Part shown: in pieces, positions 10,863-23,029 of the stretch
How the letters are laid out: every line of letters begins with the position of its first letter
Numbering within the stretch: the stretch's first letter is position 1
NCBI GenBank assembly: GCA_944472135.2
Contig: OX235267.1
Location: 42,182,650-42,246,649 of the forward strand
Direction of reading: 5' to 3'
DNA length: 64,000 nucleotides
From: Trichobilharzia regenti
Taxonomy: Eukaryota > Platyhelminthes > Trematoda > Strigeidida > Schistosomatidae
Translations under genes and position numbers: made by a program
Notes under the pieces: generated by a model
What the model saw: the letters and a program-made list of their open reading frames with translations, nothing else
What the model was told of the DNA's origin: nothing
Database searches by the model: none

Positions 10863-11189
10863 ATGGTGAGTCGTACAGTTTTATCCCTCCAAGACTGGTT
10901 CCTGCTTTTTTCTTGCTTTCTTGAAACTTGCCATGAGGACTTTAACGTGAAATTACATCCACTAACAGATTTCGTTTTGAACATTGTTACTGAGATTACT
11001 CTAGAACATGATTTGAGTAAGCGAATACGTAATTTTGGGAAGTTTTCGCATCACAAAATACCGGTCAAAGGCATACGAAACCAGTTTAGGTCAACAGAAT
11101 CAAATATAGCCAAGGAGAATGTATGTAGAATCATAATAGACTGTGAAACCAATATTAAAATGTGCAGCCATAGCACAGTATTAAACTGA
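10863..11189 (+). CDS. Small open frame of unknown identity
   Basis: A 108-residue frame starting 3 bp after the LINE-A end. It begins MVSRTVLSLQDWFLLFSCFL, with a hydrophobic stretch at residues 6-22, and continues in a basic region (KRIRNFGKFSHHKIPVKGIR). I recognise no domain. The start overlaps the LINE tail and no upstream signal supports it, so chance is a real possibility. Confidence 0.12.
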   Translation: MVSRTVLSLQDWFLLFSCFLETCHEDFNVKLHPLTDFVLNIVTEITLEHDLSKRIRNFGKFSHHKIPVKGIRNQFRSTESNIAKENVCRIIIDCETNIKMCSHSTVLN

Positions 11190-12104
11190 TACTAAAGTTA
11201 GCAGTACAAATAAGAAAATATTCACAACTATCGAATATCACCGGGAGAGGTAAGTATTCTAGGCCGGGGTTGGAGGCCATAGGAGAAAGTAGGATTGAAC
11301 CAACTGTTTCTGAACACAAGCATTCAGGTGAAAAATGCTCATGACAAGTATCTCATCAATGGTTGGCAAATAAAGGTGTGCAAACTTGGGGAATTGAGGC
11401 AGCACCTTGTATAGAACTACAAAGGAGGAATTTTTATCTGTCTTGTGTTCTGTGCCATAATGTGTGAAAATATGGAATTCATGGTTAACTATGCGGCTAC
11501 TTTACCTAATTGCGTTGAATAGGGCTAAAGAAGGCGATAATGAGCTTTCCGAGTCGTTCTTCACATGTAAATATCTCCACAAGAACAGTTAAATTTATAA
11601 ATACACACTGGGATGGCCATACTTGTTGGCTCATGCTTCACCTGCATCGGAAACGTACAACAGATCGTGACATTTCCTAGACTTCTCAATTCCACACAAT
11701 TTGACTGATGTATATACAAATTCAAAAACCTCATTTCATAACTTCTAGTTTCTTTTTTATTATTATGCACAATTTCGTTGATTTCGCTTTCGGAATCCTT
11801 CCTGATTATTTGTGTTATCCGTGGAAATCTTCCTTATTGTATTGCTTTAGCCTGTCTAAGAAATAACGAAAAAACGAACACTTTTGCAGAACAACACGAG
11901 CTCATTTTATTTTGTGTATTCTATTTGACTGCATACAACCTAAATAAATTAATTATGTGTTTTAAAGTGATTTTTGAACGTTCCTTTTATAATGATCTGA
12001 AGTTATAAATTAACTCTGTTTTTCTCTCTATTATTTTGTCTCTAGTCCATCCTTGTTTCCAAGAGAAATCTGAATGACATTCCTTTGTCAAGTTACTACT
12101 ACTA
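11190..12104. other. Unassigned AT-rich spacer
   Basis: Nothing recognisable. Short frames here lack motifs. Confidence 0.4.
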
Positions 12105-12302
12105 TGTGCGTCGGTGGCACAGTGGTTAGGACTCTCGCCGACCATGCACATGGTCCGGGGTTCGAGCCCTCGCCGGCGCACACCTGATATCTATGGTCGG
12201 CCTGCAAAATTTGGGCTACCGATATCCATGCTGAAAATTCCATACTTGTACCGAAAATACAGTGTGGAATCAAGCTGTAAATCAAAAAATAAAAAATAAA
12301 AA
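12105..12302 (+). mobile_element. SINE1, full copy
   Basis: Has tgtgcgtcggtggcacagtg with the A-box, ggttcgagccc as B-box, the atctatggtcggcctgc body and the tail gtgtggaatcaagctgta followed by an A-rich end. It differs from the copy at 1143 at only a few sites. AT-rich sequence follows directly. Confidence 0.9.
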
Positions 12303-12638
12303 TATATAAATAATTACTAAATAATTGTCTACTTACATCATCTTTGAATTTATGTTGCTTATACCTTTTATCTATAACTTGAAATCATTGTAAAAGGTAT
12401 GTTCAGACATCACTTTGTAACATGTAACTGATTTATTTAAAATGCATGCAGTTGAAGAGAATCCATTATATAAAACCACCTCGTATTATCCTGTATATAT
12501 GTTTGTTCTCTTTTTTATTAGAACTGATAAAGGAGACCGGCTGTATGAAAATACAACAAAAGCATTCTAAGCGAAATAAACAGATTGAAAATCTCTTCTG
12601 AGCGATTTGCTTATTTAACTATTTCAAATAAATTTGTA
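12303..12638. other. Unassigned AT-rich spacer
   Basis: No gene or repeat recognised. Confidence 0.4.
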
Positions 12639-12639
12639 A

Positions 12640-12870
12640 TTTTCAAGTATTGGTTTTGTAGGGATTTTGTTTGATTGCATGGAGGATTTAATCATGAGCT
12701 GACATCAGTTAGAGAACCACTGGAAAACCTAGTTTGGGACTCTTCATCAGTACGCACCCACCGGGATTCGAACCCAGGACCTTCTGGTCACAAGGCGAGC
12801 TCGTAGACCATTGAGCCACTGGGACCCGATCCAATGGTCCTTTAATTCTAACTTCTGCCAAATTTGTAAT
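12640..12870 (-). mobile_element. SINE3 copy, hammerhead half deleted
   Basis: On the minus strand: ccagtggctcaatggtctac (A-box), ggtcctgggttcgaatccc (B-box), then ggtgggtgcgtactgatgaa and gagtcccaaactagg. Sequence then jumps directly to ttttccagtggttctc. The CTGATGA core and GTCC are present, but the second strand of stem II, GAAA and the cleavage site are deleted, so the ribozyme cannot fold. This copy gives the clearest view of the tRNA-like head of the family. Confidence 0.85.
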
Positions 12871-13800
12871 TGTTATCCTGTGTAACCTGTGTATCTTCAA
12901 TCTAACATTTGCATGTCTCGCATTTACCTGACTTTTTTCTATTTACACTTGTTTTTGATTGATCCTTATTCCTGATACTTAACTGTGCCGTAGTACAGTG
13001 ACACTGTGTTTACAAAAAATATGCTGTTTCACAGTGATGAATATTTTGTTTGAGTAAACTCAAGCTTGCGCCGTTGAGTGACTACTTACTCTTCGACTCT
13101 CTGAAGGAAACGTGTTTTCTTATTTCTCATTCTTGCAGATAGAATTTCGGTCATTTCTGCTGAGAATATTCTTGCTAATTCACAGGTATCTGACACTTCT
13201 TTTACATCAGTCATTTTAGACGATCTAATAAGTCCTTTTTAAGGGAAATCTCTGCGCTCTCCAGTTACCTGATAACAGTAAGAACTCACTGTTGGGATAC
13301 CATTGATTTCATCACTTTGAATCGTGTTTCAGTGTCATTGCAATGGAATCTCTGTCTGAAAGTCTATAAGGCTACACAGACGGACTCGTTAAACTGTGTA
13401 GATCCCGTTAACTTGACCACATTGATTCATTCCATAGACTGTCCATAAAACACTCAGGGTTTGGTCATTACAAATACTGATCAATTATTGACTTAAAGAT
13501 GACTTTGCTGGTAATGACGTTGGAAGGTTAAAATTCATTCGCCCCACAACTAAGTCAACAAATTTAATCGACCAGACTAATAGGTGTATTATGTCGAAAA
13601 ACCTCACTAAAAGTCTGTTTACACGTTAAACTTTCCAGTGCTTCATGTGTAAGCGTTTTTCTGCTAGTGTTTTCATTTAATGGTCAGTATATTATATCAC
13701 ACCTGCACCGGATACATAACAAGTTGCGTTTGATTGTTAGAAATATTCTTTGTGACCCGCCCGCCAAGTTTCTGATTCTCATAGAAGAACTGACTAACTT
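12871..13800. other. Unassigned spacer
   Basis: No recognisable gene or repeat. It ends where the LINE-A copy on the minus strand begins. Confidence 0.4.
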
Positions 13801-13804
13801 GACG

Positions 13805-16260
13805 TTGTTTGTATTGAAAATCCAACTGAATTTTGTTGTTGATGCTGAGTGACGAAGATTTCCAGAATGGTTTCAGGTTGATGAATGTGTTTCTCGCCTT
13901 CCCGATTCTCGATTTGAAATCCTCTCGTCCGTTCCGACCTCCTGTAGTTGAGACAATGCTCCCTAGATAAGTGAATGAAGTGACCTCTTTCAAATCCCTC
14001 CCGTTGATGGTGATTGGCGCTGGATGTTGCTGCTGTTGTTGTTTTTGCTGGTTGGTTGGTTATTTTCATAACCTCCGTCTTGTCTATGTTCACTTGGAGT
14101 CCTGTCTTCGCCGGCTGCTTCTTCGACCAGTTTGTCGGTTTTCGCTTGTAAGTCTTCGATTTTGTGACAGTGACATCAAACATAAATCATCCACGAGTTA
14201 AATCCAGGTCTTCTAGTTTCTTCACGTCGGTCCAGGATATCCCTGTCTTCTCGTTTCCCACTGTCTGACGCATAATCCAGTCAGTCCACCACAATTAGGA
14301 ATATCATTGGTGATAATAAGCACCCTTGTCTGACTCCTGTGTTTACTCCAAACGCCTAACTGAGTTTTCCGTTGTGGATCACTTGACATGTGCCGTTGTC
14401 GTACAGCTGTTGAATAAGGTTGATGAATATTTGGGATACGCCGTAGTCCTCGAGTAATTTCCAAATTACTTCGCGGTCAACGCTGTCGAAGGCCTTCTCA
14501 AAGTCTATAAAGTTGAGGTAGAGGTTTGATCACCATTCCATGCTTTGTTCGATGATGATGCGTAGAGTTGCGATTCGGTCAGTACATGATTTGCCTTTCC
14601 TGAATCCAGCTTGTTTTGCATCCAGTGCGTCCTTTATCCTCTCCAGGATGATGCGACTCAGGATTTTACTTGGCGTCGACAGGAGCATGATTCCTCGCCA
14701 GTTCTTGCAGAGTGAGGTTTGAGTCGTTCTTTTCTGTTAGTTTCACGAGGTAAGCTTTCCTCCAGTCAGTAGGCACTTTTTCCACTCCTTCCAGACCTTT
14801 TGCAATAATGGAGTCAGCATATCTGCTGTAGTCTCTGGGTCCTATTGCAGTGCTTCAGGGGGTATTCCATCTGGTCCGGCTGCTTTTCCAGCTTTCAGAA
14901 GCTTGATTGCGTTCAAGACTTCAGCTCTCGTTGGAGGATTGGTGTCAACTTGCAGTTGTGTGCGCGCTGTTGTTGGTATTTCTGGACGGGTTGCAGGTGA
15001 TGGTCGGTTCAAGAGTCCTTTGAAGTGATCCGCCCATTGTTTAATCTGTTTTTCTTCCTTGGTAATGGGCTTCCCGGATAGAGATTTGGTTATCTGATTT
15101 AGTGTCCTCAGGTCCCTTTTGCCTGCTGTCTTTTCAGCTTCAGTAGCTAGATTGTCGTAGAATCGTCTTTTGTCCTTCCTAGCACTCTTCTTCACTTCTT
15201 TGTCCAGTGCTTTGTAAGTTGAGCTCATCGTCTCTTTCTTCTGTCCGTCCTTGCATTGAATCATTTTCTCTTTTACTATTCTCCTCTCTTCTATTAATTT
15301 CCAATTGTCCGTTGAGAGCCATTCCTTGTATTGTCTCTTCTTTCTTCCTAGAACCGTTGAACACGTTTCGTTGAGAATCGCCTTCAGAGACTTCCAATGT
15401 TCTTCCACGCATGATTCTTTAGTGATGTCGCGTAGTGTTTCCTGATTTGCTCTGACAGTTGCAGTGAAAGTGTCTTTTGTGGTTGTGTCCTTCAGTAATT
15501 GAGTGTTGAACTTGCATTGTGGCCTATCCCCAGCTATCCTCGAGGCTTTTAGTTTCACCTTTAAAGTCCCAGCTTCGCATTCATGTCGCCCATCAGGATT
15601 TTGATATTCCCATTTGGGACGTTGTCCATTACCGTTTGTAGTTGTCTGTAGAACGCCTCCTTCTTCTCTTGTTCTGAGATGTTTGTAGGCGCATAACATT
15701 GAATGACTGTAACTTTCCTTCCTTTTGAGTTGAACCTGGCTGTCATTATCCTGGAGGAGATTGGTTCCCACTGCATGAGAGCTTTGGTTGCTGTTGGTGA
15801 CATCATGATGGCCACTCCCTCGATGGTTGTCCTCTAGGTGGCCGGAAAAGATTACTGTCTCTCCAGTAGGTAGTTGGCACCTTCCAGTTCCGTTCCATCT
15901 GCTCTCGCAGATTCCCAACACTTCTATTCTGTACTTTCTCATTTCAGCGGCTATCTGGGCAGCCTTTCCAGTTTCGTACATTGTACGAACATTCCAGGTA
16001 CCCATCGAAAGAAGGCACATCGGCTGGCTGGCTTCACGAAGGCTTTCACCAGCCTGCGTCATTTCACTTCCCGATTCGAGCGAAAAATAAGGCTATTGTT
16101 TATATTTTTAGAATTTTTAATATATTTTCGCGTTGAAGTTTCTGTAGCTATTTGGTTGTTTTACGGGGGTGGAGTTGCTAGCACCACGCCTAAAGCCTCC
16201 CTCTTTATCCGGGCTTGGGACCGGCAAGAAAACTAGCGAGCTAGTAATCTAGCTTATATA
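13805..16260 (-). mobile_element. LINE-A, longest preserved copy (minus), 3'-truncated
   Basis: An APE-type LINE on the minus strand. The 5' UTR at about 16070-16250 includes ggtgctagcaactccacccc. The endonuclease opens at about 16062. A 406-residue displayed frame starts with a poly-stop-free TWNVRTMYETGKAAQIAAEM segment and GICESRWNGTG. It ends at the start of the RT domain with KAGKAAGPDGIPPEAL at 14842. A second frame at 15561-15815 holds YAPTNISEQEKKEAFY and the MGDMNAKLG endonuclease box, so frameshifts lie inside the domain. The RT continues through FIDFEKAFDSVDREVI (about 14480-14520), NLIQQLYDNGTCQVIHNGKL and a V-D-D catalytic box near 14180-14190. It stops at about 13805, well short of the family tail. 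Compared with other copies it is young but still broken. Confidence 0.88.
14842..16062 (-). pseudogene. LINE-A ORF: endonuclease start to RT start
   Basis: A 406-residue open frame, the longest in the window. Residues about 18-62 carry the N-terminal strands of an apurinic-type endonuclease (GTWNVRTMYE, VLGICESRWNG). Around residues 75-95 it leaves the true endonuclease frame, since the expected VAIMMSP and GDMNA segments lie in another frame at 15561-15815. It returns to the true frame for a K/E-rich linker (about residues 175-340) and the first RT block (GKAAGPDGIPPEAL, near the end). So it is one polyprotein seen through at least two frameshifts, not an independent protein. The likely start is within the MTQAGESLREASQPM region. 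Confidence 0.75.
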
Positions 16261-17388
16261 TAGCTAATTTGATCTTCTTTTCCGGCAGGAGGTAATTTTA
16301 ACCCTGTCAGGTTGGTCAATTAGCGAAGATAACAAAGCAAGCTGCAGACTGTTGGATTACTGTGTATGAAATTATAAAAGCAGCATGTGTTTACATAGTG
16401 AAAAAATGCTTGTGACATCTGTGTTTCTTTTGTCACTTCATGCGGAGGGGACGGAAGTTCAAATCCTGTCTTATTCCATTACTCCTATTCAGAAAGTTGT
16501 CTTTCCACACAGATTAGAAGCGTCAAACAGTATCGGAAAAGTACTCAATGAACTCAACATCATAGTTTTCTTCAAAGCATGAAACGCACTAAAAAGTAAC
16601 CTTCTCAATGTAAAAAGCCAAATTTCAAACGATTCTCAATCTAATTGTGTCTATTAAAATAAAATGCTGGTTTGGTATGTTATGTGATATACATAGAACA
16701 AACTTCGTGCAAAAGAAATCAAAATCAGAAGAAATAAACACCGTAGAGCATCCGTTAGACCACCGGGAAATTTAGTTGAGCTAGAAGAGCTTTCAAAGTC
16801 ATTTGGCATTGATCTACACGCTATAGAATTAGACCACAAAAATGATTTTGGCAATATTGAAATAATTGAGATAAATTTCAGAAACCACGTTGAATATCAG
16901 AAACACTTCATACTACTCGGGATCCAAAGAGTCAGAATAAGGATGATGAGCTAAATTGGCATTTGACCTGACTGCAACAACCCTTTCTCAGGAATTGACA
17001 AAATTATGTTAAACTTCCCAGCATTTCCATGTAACGATTTGTCTACTATTGATTTTACCTAACAGTCATTATGTCATATGACACCTGTTTTGTTTACATA
17101 TTAAATTGCTCTTTAGACTTTTATACATTGAAAACACATGACTTTCATTAAAAATGAACCTAGTCAACTGAATGAAATGACTAAACAGGTGGAGATTTTC
17201 AGGAATTAAACACAAAAAGTAAATTTTCTAAATAAATAAACAAATCACAAGACTGAATATTTCAGTTAGATTGTCTTTCGAAATGTTATTCTTTTTTATA
17301 ATACGTCACGAACTATTAAAGTTTATATCACTATTCCCGTATAATCTCTAACTTTACCGTGTACCTTGGATGTCCTAAATCATAGTAT
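16261..17388. other. Unassigned spacer with one ATG-less open stretch
   Basis: No recognised repeat. On the plus strand 16689-16951 is open for about 85 codons, including residues PPGNLVELEELSKSFGIDL, but it has no start codon and no domain I recognise. It could be a chance frame, an old exon or element debris. Confidence 0.3.
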
Positions 17389-17389
17389 A

Positions 17390-18715
17390 GTCTCTAGTTT
17401 AGATAAAGGAGCTAAATAGGTTCGCTGTGCCTTCCTTGATTACACATCTGCATTTGACTCTGTTCCCAGGTCTCTCTTGCTAAGTAAACTTGCTGCAACA
17501 CAGGCTGAGAGCTGGACAAATTAGTGGCTGCATTCCTATTTTTCTGATAGGAAGCAGTACGCCGTCTACAATGGAAATTCCTCCACTACCTCACTTACTA
17601 TAGCTGGTCTTCCTCAGGGTGCTATTCTTTCTCCTTTTCCGTTTTCCTTTTTCTTACATGACTTGCCACATTCTGATGTAGCCACTTTGTTAAGTATGCT
17701 GATGACCTCTTTGTTTCTATGCCTGTCTACTCTAAGTCAGATTGTTCCAATTTAAATAACCTTCTATCAGAAATTGGTCAGTGGTCCTCTTCAAACGGTC
17801 TTAAGCTGAATTCGCCTAAATGTCAGGTAGTCAATTTCAGTTTCAGACGCAAATGTGACCTACAACAACTAGTTAGCTCACATGGTCCCACTATCATTGA
17901 AGGCATAGAGATTGGAAATACATCTAATCTCAAGTACCTTGAGCTGAGTTTTTCCACCAAAATTTCCTGGTCCTCCCACATCTTGCTAGTTACTAGAAAG
18001 ATGTTTCGCTTAATGTTCTACATTAGGAAATTTAGGCAGTCTGGTATAAAGCAGTCTTTGCTCCCTATTAATCTTTCGTGGACTACTTGAGAAAGACTTT
18101 GCTTTGCTCAGAAGGGCACTAAAAGCCGTTAGTAGGGCAAGTGGGATATCGTTAAATCAACTGGTTAACACTATTGTGGATAGACATATTATGTCATGTA
18201 AGAAACTAGTGAACACTAAATTGTCAAACCCCGAGCATCCTCTCTATACGCAGCTCTACTTGCATTTCATCTGATAGAACTAGAAGCAGCTATAGGAGAC
18301 TATATGCTAGAATTACCAAATACAAAGCTCTACAATACCTTATCTGGTACGGCTGTTATGTTATGAGAAATTCGTTAGGTATGATACAATAAACTTACTG
18401 CGGCACTCTAACAAATAGTCCCATTGGATTTTCTTTTCCTTTCCTCGTTACTATTACACTGTTGTTCACATATGTTACACACTAATTTTATATTTCATAT
18501 CTTGTGGTGAGTTGTTTAAAATGTGATTGCAACTCTGTTCTTTGTTATTTCTTTTTATTTACCTTCTTTTTTTGGTCGTTGCTTTTTGTTTTCAAAATCT
18601 TATTGAATTTATGAGGTAATTAGATGCAATATATTATAATGCACACTGAAAATTCCATACCTGTACTACAAATACTGTTTGGAATAAAGCTGTTATTATT
18701 ATTAGTATTCTATGT
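17390..18715 (+). mobile_element. LINE-B (CR1-like), RT core to 3' end
   Basis: Plus-strand CR1-like LINE fragment. The RT part includes CAFLDYTSAFDSVPRSLLL near 17430, WLHSYFSDRKQYAV near 17530, GLPQGAILSPF near 17610 and YADDLFVSMPVYSKSD near 17697, with the Y-A-D-D catalytic box intact. The 123-residue frame at 17719-18090 holds GLKLNSPKCQVVNFS and SWSSHILLV, the palm/thumb region. Stops near 17520 and a shift near the thumb show decay. The 3' UTR ends at about 18715 with ctgaaaattccatacctg, ggaataaagc and a (tta)n tail. Confidence 0.85.
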
Positions 18716-18879
18716 CTTGAAGTTTGCAATTGCGATGAGACAGTATCTTGTTGGGCTAGGGGTTGCTACCCATACGCTGTTATTTCTAGACTTAGGACGA
18801 AATAATAAACCAGGCAAGACCATCGATTGTTTTACTATGAAACACTGAACCAGCATAAAGAACAAAATTCGGACTTTAA

Positions 18880-19310
18880 ACACCTATGGGATGTCAGCCA
18901 GCGCTTCTATATGTGTTAGAAACTTCGTGCGTCATGAAAAATATTTCCTACAGGCTACTGCACAGACTTCTTTTCAATATCTGGTTTCACCTTGCCAGAA
19001 GGAATAAGTAAAAAGGAACCTTTACGAACCAATTGGGAGCCTGTAACTCAACAGACATCCCCCCAGAAAGAGCAGATGGACTGAACACACATTGAGGAGG
19101 CCGTTGGTTGAAATCGAGCGTCAGGCTCATTCGCTCGAGTGAAACTCAAACGGGAAACAATGAGTTGGACATGGAGGAGATCAAGCATCACAGAGGCGAG
19201 AGACAATAGGAAATAGTGAAATCAACTGAAGAGAGCTACGGATGACAGAACAAAGTGTAGATGCACCGTTGAATCCCTTTGTTCCACTTGGAAACCAAGG
19301 GTATAATACT
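18880..19310 (+). mobile_element. LINE-A 3' fragment
   Basis: Plus-strand fragment with aggctactgcacagacttc, acacattgaggaggccg and a tail of ctttgttccacttggaaacc. These align with the 3' ends at 10440-10850 and 37060-37440. There is no RT core and many stops. The tail is followed by an AT-rich stretch. Confidence 0.7.
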
Positions 19311-19858
19311 ACTATCGAACTATTTTTTTTGTGAAATTTGAGGTAAACTTTCCCAAAAATTGGTTATAACCCTAAACCAGAGTGTGAAACAAGTCCGCTG
19401 CAATAAAATTTCGACCAGTAAGGCAAGTGAGAAATCACTTTTTTGAATTTATCTTTTCAAGGATTAATTTGCACAGTAAATACCCATATTTCGTCTGAAA
19501 TCAGTATCAAACCACGTCTTACGTTGCCATCATCTGAAGGTTCTGCAAAGCTGCAAACTCTGAAATAGCAACAATTTACTCCAACAAAGTGTGTAGATTA
19601 ATTTTACGCGATAGCCTTCATTGCCAGAAATTGACTTCAGTTAATTCAAAAACACAAATAATAATGAAAAGAAAACATGCAATTCAACAAAGAGAATCTT
19701 TTCGGCGGATTCATTTTCTTTAGCTATGCAATCGCATTTGTACACAATGTTTGCATGAAAGTATGCAGTAACGAGAGTGTTGAAGTGTCACAATTACAAC
19801 TGTTAAAGTCAGTCAAGAACACTATCCGGCATAGTTGCTTAAATGTAGTAGTGACTCT
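19311..19858. other. Unassigned spacer
   Basis: No gene or repeat recognised. Confidence 0.4.
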
Positions 19859-19859
19859 A

Positions 19860-19970
19860 CAGGTAGTAAGATAATCGAACACATTGTCAACACTTGTCAT
19901 TCCATCTCAACAAACAACTCCTTCAAAGTAATCTACAAAGTGAATAATAACCAAAATACTTACAACCAAA
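19860..19970 (+). pseudogene. PLE GIY-YIG fragment (short)
   Basis: One frame at about 19875-19965 reads IEHIVNTCHSISTNNSFKVI followed by YKVNNNQ. This matches the second half of the GIY-YIG domain seen at 4686-4967 (IVNTDHSV, NSFKVIYKVK). Only about 30 residues are recognisable. Confidence 0.55.
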
Positions 19971-20254
19971 CATAATGTTTGGTACACTAGGATCAATCTA
20001 GACACATGAAATGTCCCATCCAGCAATTTCTCAAGTTGTCCGTTGGTTATCCATACAGTGTCACCACCTTTACATTTTAAATGGGTTGATACAAACGTTT
20101 TATTCACTGTGGTATCCTTACTGATTTCTGTTTTCAATTTTCCAAAGTGGTAGATGAATCTTTGGAGAAATCCTGTGGTCTGCAGCGCCTACTGCGATTT
20201 CTTACTAGAGTATATTATTCACACCATGTGAAATACCGTTTTTCATGTTTGACG

Positions 20255-20515
20255 ACAGACTGATATCACTTAGGAAACCACTGAAGACTAGGGAGTTACG
20301 GACAGCTGTTCCGTCGTAGCTTGGGACCCATCGTCAGCAGGAAGCCATCACCAGAGTTTAAACCAGGACCTACGGGCTAAAGTCAAGTTCGTACACCATT
20401 TAGCCAATGGAACTCTAACTTCTACCAGTTCGTGGTTTTAGGGTGACTAGCACCAGTCAGTGTCATCGGCGAACTTTTGTCCTCATATCTGGTCGGATCG
20501 ACTCCACTGATGAAG
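20255..20515 (-). mobile_element. SINE3 copy (minus) with CUGACGA core
   Basis: Minus-strand SINE3 with degraded head (ccattggctaaatggtgtac), B-box relic, then cctgctgacgatgggtcc and gacggaacagctgtccg. The first core block CTGACGA fits CUGANGA, but the second reads GGAA, so the ribozyme is likely inactive. It pairs head-to-head with the plus copy at 20640-20890. Confidence 0.72.
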
Positions 20516-20639
20516 ATGTCTCAATATAACTACATGCAACTTCATCCTAAAGCTATTCAGTAGCGAACACTGAATTAATTTTAAGAGTCGGTTTTTAGGC
20601 ATTCGATCTGTTTCAGTTATGACTATGGATTACTATCAC

Positions 20640-20890
20640 TAGTCACTCTAAAACCACGAAGTGGCAGAAGTTAGATTTCATGGGCGATTGGATCGAGTCC
20701 CAGCGGCTGTATAGTCAAGTACTGGATTCGAGCCTTAGTGTGAAAGTACCGCTGATGATTTTTAAACTAGGGAGAAACAGCTGTTCAATACTCTGCAGTG
20801 GTCTTCGTTGATTGTCTAACTGATATCAATCTGTGGTCAGACCTGAAACAAATCAAATCCCTACAAACTAACTCTTGAAAACTAGTGCCC
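20640..20890 (+). mobile_element. SINE3 copy (plus)
   Basis: Plus-strand SINE3 with head tcccagcggctgtatagtc, B-box ggattcgagcc, then ccgctgatgatttttaaact and gagaaacagctgttcaa. CTGATGA and GAAA are both intact, but GTCC of stem II has become TTTTT, which removes the stem. The tail includes gattgtctaactgatatc. Confidence 0.72.
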
Positions 20891-20929
20891 ACTTGTAGTT
20901 GATCAGACGAAAACCGTTCAGACTGAAGT

Positions 20930-22015
20930 AACATTCACTCTATATACATTTTCAGGGAATGAATTTGAAGGTAGTTAGTAGGACTAGTGGTGGGAAACTC
21001 AGTCAGTTTGTCACTACATTAGTAGAAAGGCCTTTGAACACATACGAAAATGGTCTAAAACCATACTCTCCAACCACCAGCACCCTCTCTATTACCAACC
21101 CTCTCCTTGTATCTCATCAGGTAGAACCAGAAATCAGTACAAAATAATATATGCTCGAACAACCAAGTATAGAAACTCAACGATACCAATATTTGGCCCG
21201 TGTTGTAAGTGACAGAGACAATGTTAAGTGCAAAATCTACGACTCGCTTTGTTGTTAATAACATAATTTTAGCCCTTTTATTTCTCCCTTATACTCTCTT
21301 ATATGTACTCTATAGTGAACAACCTTCCTAAACATACTTAGCTAACTAAAATTATTATCATTGACTTACTTTTTTATTCTTTATTCTATTCCTTCTTTTG
21401 TGTATCCACTGGTCCCGACTATATTATCACTATGAGTTTTACAAAATTATCCTGTCAATAATTATCATGTAATATTAGTTTAGTGATTGTTTTTATTTTG
21501 TTCGGCAATATTAAACTGACAAACTTGGTTGTGAACGTCGTTATCACCATCCTAAAATTTTTGTATTGTGCATGACTACTCACACTACCACAACAAACAC
21601 TGCATTAGTGCTGACAATAAAATACCCTGAAATGTTTATTTTATGATTGTTTAGTGTAGTTCAATCAAATTAACTGATCATCTTGGCGATAAACATTCTT
21701 AAATATCATTTCATAACTTCTAGTATGACTATAGCTTTACTGTCACCACGCATACACATATCATAGCTTCCACTACCAAATAGTGAAATATTATTCATTA
21801 TTGGAGTTTATCTTCGTTTCTACTTGGCATTTTTTCGCATTTTTTATTATTTTTGTGTTTTTTGTCGTTTTTGTTGTTGTTGTTGTTTTTATATTAATTT
21901 TTTGAAATACTCTTTTTAAATGTCTGATAAAATTAGATGGAGTATTGCAAATGTGTGCTGAAAATTTCAAACTGCATCACTAGTAATGCTTCTGCAATAA
22001 AGCGAATTATTATGA
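20930..22015 (+). mobile_element. LINE-B 3' fragment
   Basis: Diverged plus-strand CR1-like 3' end. Coding debris such as SRTSGGKLSQFVTTLVERPL and LKPYSPTTSTLSIT lies at 20959-21147. Then comes a long AT-rich 3' UTR and the family end ctgaaaatttcaaactgc, gcaataaagcg and attattatg at about 21958-22015. It is older than the 17390 copy, judging by divergence. Confidence 0.68.
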
Positions 22016-22728
22016 TTCAATGTATTATTTCTTTGGCGTTTTATGTTGATATCCAGAAAATTTGAATTGTCTAACAACTGCATAATTCGTCTTTTGTGAT
22101 TTCAATGTTTTGAGGTGTCTCATTCAAGCGTTCCAATAAGTAAGATTCACGGGATAAATCTTGAAGGGCATTTATAAAATCTCGACATTCAATAAAGCGT
22201 ATCACACTCCACTGAACTGTATTCTAGATTGATTAATTTAGGATTTTTTGTAAAAACCAAAAAACTGAATATTATGTTCGAATGATTCCTTCATTATCAC
22301 TAATAAAGCTAGAAATGGATACACTGACGATTTTCTCGCACCACTGAACTAATTTCTTAAGAAAGTAGATACAAGTAGAGTTGGGAAGCAAAAAATAATA
22401 ATCTCTCGAAAATGTATAGGGATTATCAGTTGATGTTTTTTTTTCTTTTCTGTAGAACTTCTTTTAGCTGCTAATCTTGCACATTTTTGGATTAAGGGAA
22501 TAAAATATTCATTTATGAACTATTTATAACGATTCATGTGATAAATACCTCTGTCAACCATAATCTGAAATTTCCCGAGAATTCGACTAATTTAGCGCTT
22601 ATAAATTTCACAAAAACTTTATAAGTATCTAGATGAATGCATTTTAGCATAATTGCAAACTGCGCAAGCGTAGCACAATGTTTATCACTCGAAATTCTAC
22701 ATGCTCTATTACAAACCTTCGTTTAGGT
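22016..22728. other. Unassigned AT-rich spacer
   Basis: No gene or repeat recognised. Confidence 0.4.
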
Positions 22729-22729
22729 T

Positions 22730-23000
22730 CAAAATGGAACATAGGACTTCAAAAGCACATCTCCATTTCGTCCTCTTTAACTGGCTGTCTTCACAACTGC
22801 CAATAATTCTTAATTCACTCTTCACGTGGTCTCCTTCCATGTCACACTCCGACTCACGCCTAATTCGTCGTTTACCCACTAGACCTCCTCTCGAGAGCCT
22901 AGCTCCCGATGCTACCCAGCAGTCTTTTTAGTGTATGTCTGATCCATCTCCACTTTCTTCTTCTGCATGTTAACTGAGAAGTAGGTTGTTAGTTTATTTG
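22730..23000 (-). mobile_element. LINE-A 3' end (minus)
   Basis: Begins at the left with ggaacataggacttcaaaag, the complement of the LINE-A tail, and continues through tgtatgtctgatccatctcc near 22930, the complement of the conserved block just upstream of the tail. It is non-coding here because of many stops. Confidence 0.7.
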
Positions 23001-23029
23001 ATCCTGGAGTTTCTTGTTCCTAATTATTT

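Noticed and set aside
12105..12180. Possible true tRNA genes at A-box/B-box sequences
   Set aside because: The heads are followed by SINE bodies and LINE-like tails, recur many times and do not form good cloverleaf arms.
12114..12299. Open frames across SINE1 (also 1141-1338, 25803-26087, 45510-45872, 47638-47895, 51363-51575)
   Set aside because: The similar peptides (MAQWLGLSPTMHMVRGSSPR type) come from the repeated tRNA-like sequence and its body, not from a gene family.
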